From positions 1 to 54,170 of the forward strand of contig JAJFTK010000090.1 of assembly GCA_021372945.1 (NCBI GenBank): a DNA stretch of 54,170 nucleotides, given 5' to 3'. The position numbers and the translations under genes are program-made. The notes below the pieces were generated by a model. That model did not search any database. It was given only the letters and a program-made list of their open reading frames with translations, and was not told where the DNA came from. The DNA is from Planctomycetaceae bacterium (lineage in GTDB: Bacteria; Planctomycetota; Phycisphaerae; Sedimentisphaerales; Anaerohalosphaeraceae). The first letter of the stretch is position 1, and each line of letters opens with the position of its first letter. Below are positions 51,710 to 54,170 of this stretch, one piece after another.

Positions 51710-54022
51710 ATGAGATGTTCCGGAATAGCAGGATATACGATTCTGTCTGTGTTTCTGTTCTGGGGTGTTGCTGGCCACGTCTCAGGAGGACAGGGACTGC
51801 GGCCGCATCCGTACCTGTTCTGTACGCCCGCAAATGTCAGTGCGCTCAAAGAAAAAATCAGACAAGACCCCGTATTTACGCGGGCATGGGACAAGATGCG
51901 TGCCGACGCTGATAAATTTGCCGCGGACAAAAACGCAGGGCTAAACCGAGTTGAGGTGCTTGGCTTGGTTTACCAGGTAACGGGCACTGACCAATATGCA
52001 CAGGCGGCCAGGCGCATCCTGTTGAAGGAAAGCGAAAACAAGGCCTGGGGTGATCCAATGCTGCTCAGTCGTACGCCGCCGTGGAATGCCGGATTGGGCG
52101 AGGCCGGCAAGTGCTACGACATGGCCGTAGGATTTGACAGCATTTATCCGATGCTTTCGCCAGCGGATCGAAAGACGATCGCGGCGGCGCTGGTGCGGTT
52201 GGGGATATTGCCCACGCTGAATGACTGGCTAATGGGCGATCGGCGGATCCACACGCTGGATACAATGGGGCATAACTGGTGGAGCGCGTGTGTATTTATG
52301 GCCGGAATCGCCTCGATGGCGGTAATGAATGAAGAGCCGCAGGCTCGCGAGTGGCTGGATAAAATTTCGCAGGGCTCAGTCGAGTGGTTCGATTTTGCCG
52401 GCAGCGTTCTGCAGAACAAACCTGCAAGTTTTGATGCGGCAGGGGGCTTTTACGAGAGCGTCAATTACGCGGCATTTGCCATGTCCGAATACCTGCTGTT
52501 TCGTTTGGCCTGGTTGAATGCAATGGAGCAGGAACCGCCACAGATATCGATGCTGGATAAGATTGGCGATTTCTTTATTCATTCGTGTTATCCGAACAGC
52601 GGAGCGCTGATGAGCGTCAATTTTGGGGACACGTCACTCCACGCGCACGGTGGCAGGCCGATGCTTCTGCTGATGGCCTGCGGCGACCAGCGCGACCGTT
52701 ATTTGTGGTATCTCAGCCAGATTCAGCAGGGGCAGTTCAGGGAAGGTGCTGATATCAATACGCCCACCGGATTGCTGCTTTGGCCCTCAATTGATGTCGA
52801 GAAAGCGGCAGAAAAACAACCGGACCTGCCGCATTCAATCCTGCTAAAGGACATGGGGTGGGCAATGATGCGTTCATCGTGGGAAAAGGACGCCACGATG
52901 TTGGCAGTCAAGAGCGGGTTTACGTGGAACCATGCGCACGCGGATGCGGGTTCGTTTATCCTGTTCCACCACGGGCAGTACATGCTTATCGATTCGGGCA
53001 ACTGCAGCTATGCGCTGCCGGAATATACGGATTATTATTGCCAAAGTCAGGCGCATAATGTTGTGCTGTTCAATGGAAAAGGGCAGGATCCTGAGGACGA
53101 TTACTATGGCGTGAAGAACCCTGGGCACCTATACAACCTGATGGACGCAGGATCGTTCAAGTACGTCTGGGCTGATGCCACGGGACCCTATGCACAAAAC
53201 TTCTCGCGCAATTTCCGGCACTTTATCTGGATAGATGATGTGATTTTGATTGTTGATGACCTGAAGACCCATACGCCGGGTCAGTTCGAATGGTTGTTGC
53301 ACTATGATGGTAAGATTCAGCGGAAGGGGCTGGACCTACATGTAACCAAAGAAGATGCTCAAGTACGCGTGCGGCCGCTCTTTCCGGATACTTTTCCGGA
53401 TGGCGGATTTGCCCACGATTTCCCTGAAAAAATGCAAATGGCTGAACGGACGGGCTTGAAGGATCATGACCCGAAAACACAAATGGACTATTACGCTTTC
53501 TTGGCGCCTGAGACCACGCGGCGGATGAAATTCGTGACGGCGATTTTCCTTGATGCGGAGGCGGAAAGCAGTACCCGGCTGGAACGGCTCGAAGGTAAAG
53601 ACATGATCGGCGTGCGGATTCGCAAAGCGGATAAGATCACCGATATCTATTTCAATCTGCTTGCAGACGGCAGGATTAAACACCGCAACAGCAATAACGT
53701 ATTCAATGGGTGGGAAACCGATGCGCTGATGATCGGAGCTACCTATGCTGAAGGCCAGGTTGCTGCAGATACTCTGCAGCGGGTTTTTGTCTCGCACGGA
53801 AGCTATCTTCGCAGCAATGGAACTACGTTGGTTGACTCGCTCTCCAAGGTCTTTATGGTTTCTGAGGAGACGGGAGAAGGTTTGAATGTTATTTTGCAGG
53901 GCCAGCCGCACATCAATCTTACTCTTTATGCTGGACAAGTTCCGAAAAACGTGAAAGTCAATGACCAGCCCGTAGAGCCAAAGTACGAGGCGGAAACAGA
54001 AAAACTACAAATACGATTATAA
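51710..54022 (+). CDS. Secreted heparinase II/III-family lyase
   Basis: A 770-residue exported enzyme: signal peptide (GYTILSVFLFWGVAGHVSGG), an alpha-helical toroid (about 30-380, with HPYLFCTPANVSALKEKI, MGHNWWSACVFMAGIASM, AAGGFYESVNYAAFAMSEYL) and a beta-sandwich (about 390-760). Conserved segments are FTWNHAHADAGSFILFHHG, LIDSGNCSYALPEY and SQAHNVVLFNGKGQ. Asn and His in the toroid and His of HAHAD match the catalytic set of the fold (PL12/PL21-like). Expected to cut a uronic-acid polysaccharide outside the cytoplasm. The TAA is seven bases from the right IS copy, so any downstream gene of the operon is now separated by the element. Confidence 0.85.
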   Translation: MRCSGIAGYTILSVFLFWGVAGHVSGGQGLRPHPYLFCTPANVSALKEKIRQDPVFTRAWDKMRADADKFAADKNAGLNRVEVLGLVYQVTGTDQYAQAARRILLKESENKAWGDPMLLSRTPPWNAGLGEAGKCYDMAVGFDSIYPMLSPADRKTIAAALVRLGILPTLNDWLMGDRRIHTLDTMGHNWWSACVFMAGIASMAVMNEEPQAREWLDKISQGSVEWFDFAGSVLQNKPASFDAAGGFYESVNYAAFAMSEYLLFRLAWLNAMEQEPPQISMLDKIGDFFIHSCYPNSGALMSVNFGDTSLHAHGGRPMLLLMACGDQRDRYLWYLSQIQQGQFREGADINTPTGLLLWPSIDVEKAAEKQPDLPHSILLKDMGWAMMRSSWEKDATMLAVKSGFTWNHAHADAGSFILFHHGQYMLIDSGNCSYALPEYTDYYCQSQAHNVVLFNGKGQDPEDDYYGVKNPGHLYNLMDAGSFKYVWADATGPYAQNFSRNFRHFIWIDDVILIVDDLKTHTPGQFEWLLHYDGKIQRKGLDLHVTKEDAQVRVRPLFPDTFPDGGFAHDFPEKMQMAERTGLKDHDPKTQMDYYAFLAPETTRRMKFVTAIFLDAEAESSTRLERLEGKDMIGVRIRKADKITDIYFNLLADGRIKHRNSNNVFNGWETDALMIGATYAEGQVAADTLQRVFVSHGSYLRSNGTTLVDSLSKVFMVSEETGEGLNVILQGQPHINLTLYAGQVPKNVKVNDQPVEPKYEAETEKLQIRL

Positions 54023-54029
54023 AAAACAA

Positions 54030-54170
54030 ATCAGTACTGTCCCATTATAAGTCGAATAAGGACAGTTGGTTACAGTTTTGCTGCTCTTTAAAATCATAGT
54101 CATATCCTGTAAGTGCTTGTTTTAGCGTGGTTTTCTCGAAAAGCAGGATGCTGATGATTTGGAGTATTTC
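54030..54170 (-). mobile_element. Insertion sequence end, right copy (partial, IS4-like)
   Basis: Exact reverse complement of 1-141. The transposase tail is read on the minus strand from the contig edge to its stop at 54045-54047. Its tip faces the interior, so both copies point their 3' ends toward the 54-kb segment. The flanking bases differ from the left copy (AAAACAAA here, ACACAAT there), so they are two separate insertions or two ends of one rearrangement, with no shared target duplication visible between these two inner junctions. Confidence 0.8.
54045..54170 (-). CDS. Transposase, C-terminal 41 residues only (contig edge)
   Basis: Same 41 codons as at 1-126, on the minus strand, ending in TAA at 54045-54047. 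It cannot be judged whether the full gene beyond the contig is intact. Confidence 0.65.
   Translation of the reverse strand, partial: EILQIISILLFEKTTLKQALTGYDYDFKEQQNCNQLSLFDL

Noticed and set aside
1..54170. A circular replicon or linear plasmid closed by terminal repeats
   Set aside because: The ends are inverted, not direct, repeats, so they do not indicate a circle. The repeated sequence encodes a transposase tail, which explains it better than telomere-like ends.

Overview
The window reads like a metagenome-assembled Planctomycetota chromosome fragment, probably class Phycisphaerae and close to Sedimentisphaerales. This is inferred from the combination of dockerin-like tails, a PEP-CTERM protein, GLUG and LamG surface proteins, an EF-G of the spirochaete/planctomycete/delta (spd) and mitochondrial type, and heparinase-family lyases without SusC/SusD. 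No 16S or other taxonomic marker was available for comparison, so this stays an inference.

Both ends are the same 141 bases in opposite orientation (1-141 and 54030-54170). Each copy encodes the last 41 residues of an IS4-like transposase. The contig therefore stops inside two copies of one insertion sequence. The left copy abuts the first pseudopilin gene at its start; the right copy lies 7 bases after the stop of the last lyase gene.

Region 1 (1-15219, + strand) is a secretion or pilus machine mixing type II secretion-like pseudopilins (I-, J-, K- and H-like) with type IV pilus-like PilM, PilN, PilO, a PilP/GspC-like protein, a secretin and a TPR lipoprotein. A signalling block follows (histidine kinase, receiver protein, HD-GYP protein, STAS protein), then the assembly ATPase and the GspF/PilC platform protein. 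The major pseudopilin and the prepilin peptidase are not in the window.

Region 2 (15228-33100) is mostly housekeeping: a DUF502 membrane protein, rpsO-pnp with a promoter and an intergenic hairpin, a cold-shock protein, a sigma-54 activator with a degenerate receiver, fusA with a long leader, a very large GLUG/LamG secreted protein, an ABC-2 exporter pair, a zinc-ribbon protein, and divergent queF and queC.

Region 3 (33115-35332) is decayed: a MATE exporter gene missing its 5' part and carrying a two-base frameshift, an unidentified coding remnant, a tandem repeat of about 80 bases, and about 800 bases without recognisable genes. It separates the housekeeping part from the accessory part.

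Region 4 (35333-54022, + strand) is a carbohydrate locus. Two paralogous LacI-type regulators each head a block. The first block holds three consecutive secreted proteins sharing one unassigned domain of about 200 residues in three different architectures, followed by an alginate-lyase-like enzyme. The second holds a cytoplasmic heparinase II/III-like lyase, a GH3 glycosidase, a sodium:solute symporter and a secreted heparinase II/III-like lyase. Together they suggest extracellular depolymerisation of a uronic-acid-rich polysaccharide, sodium-driven uptake of oligosaccharides, and further cleavage in the cytoplasm.
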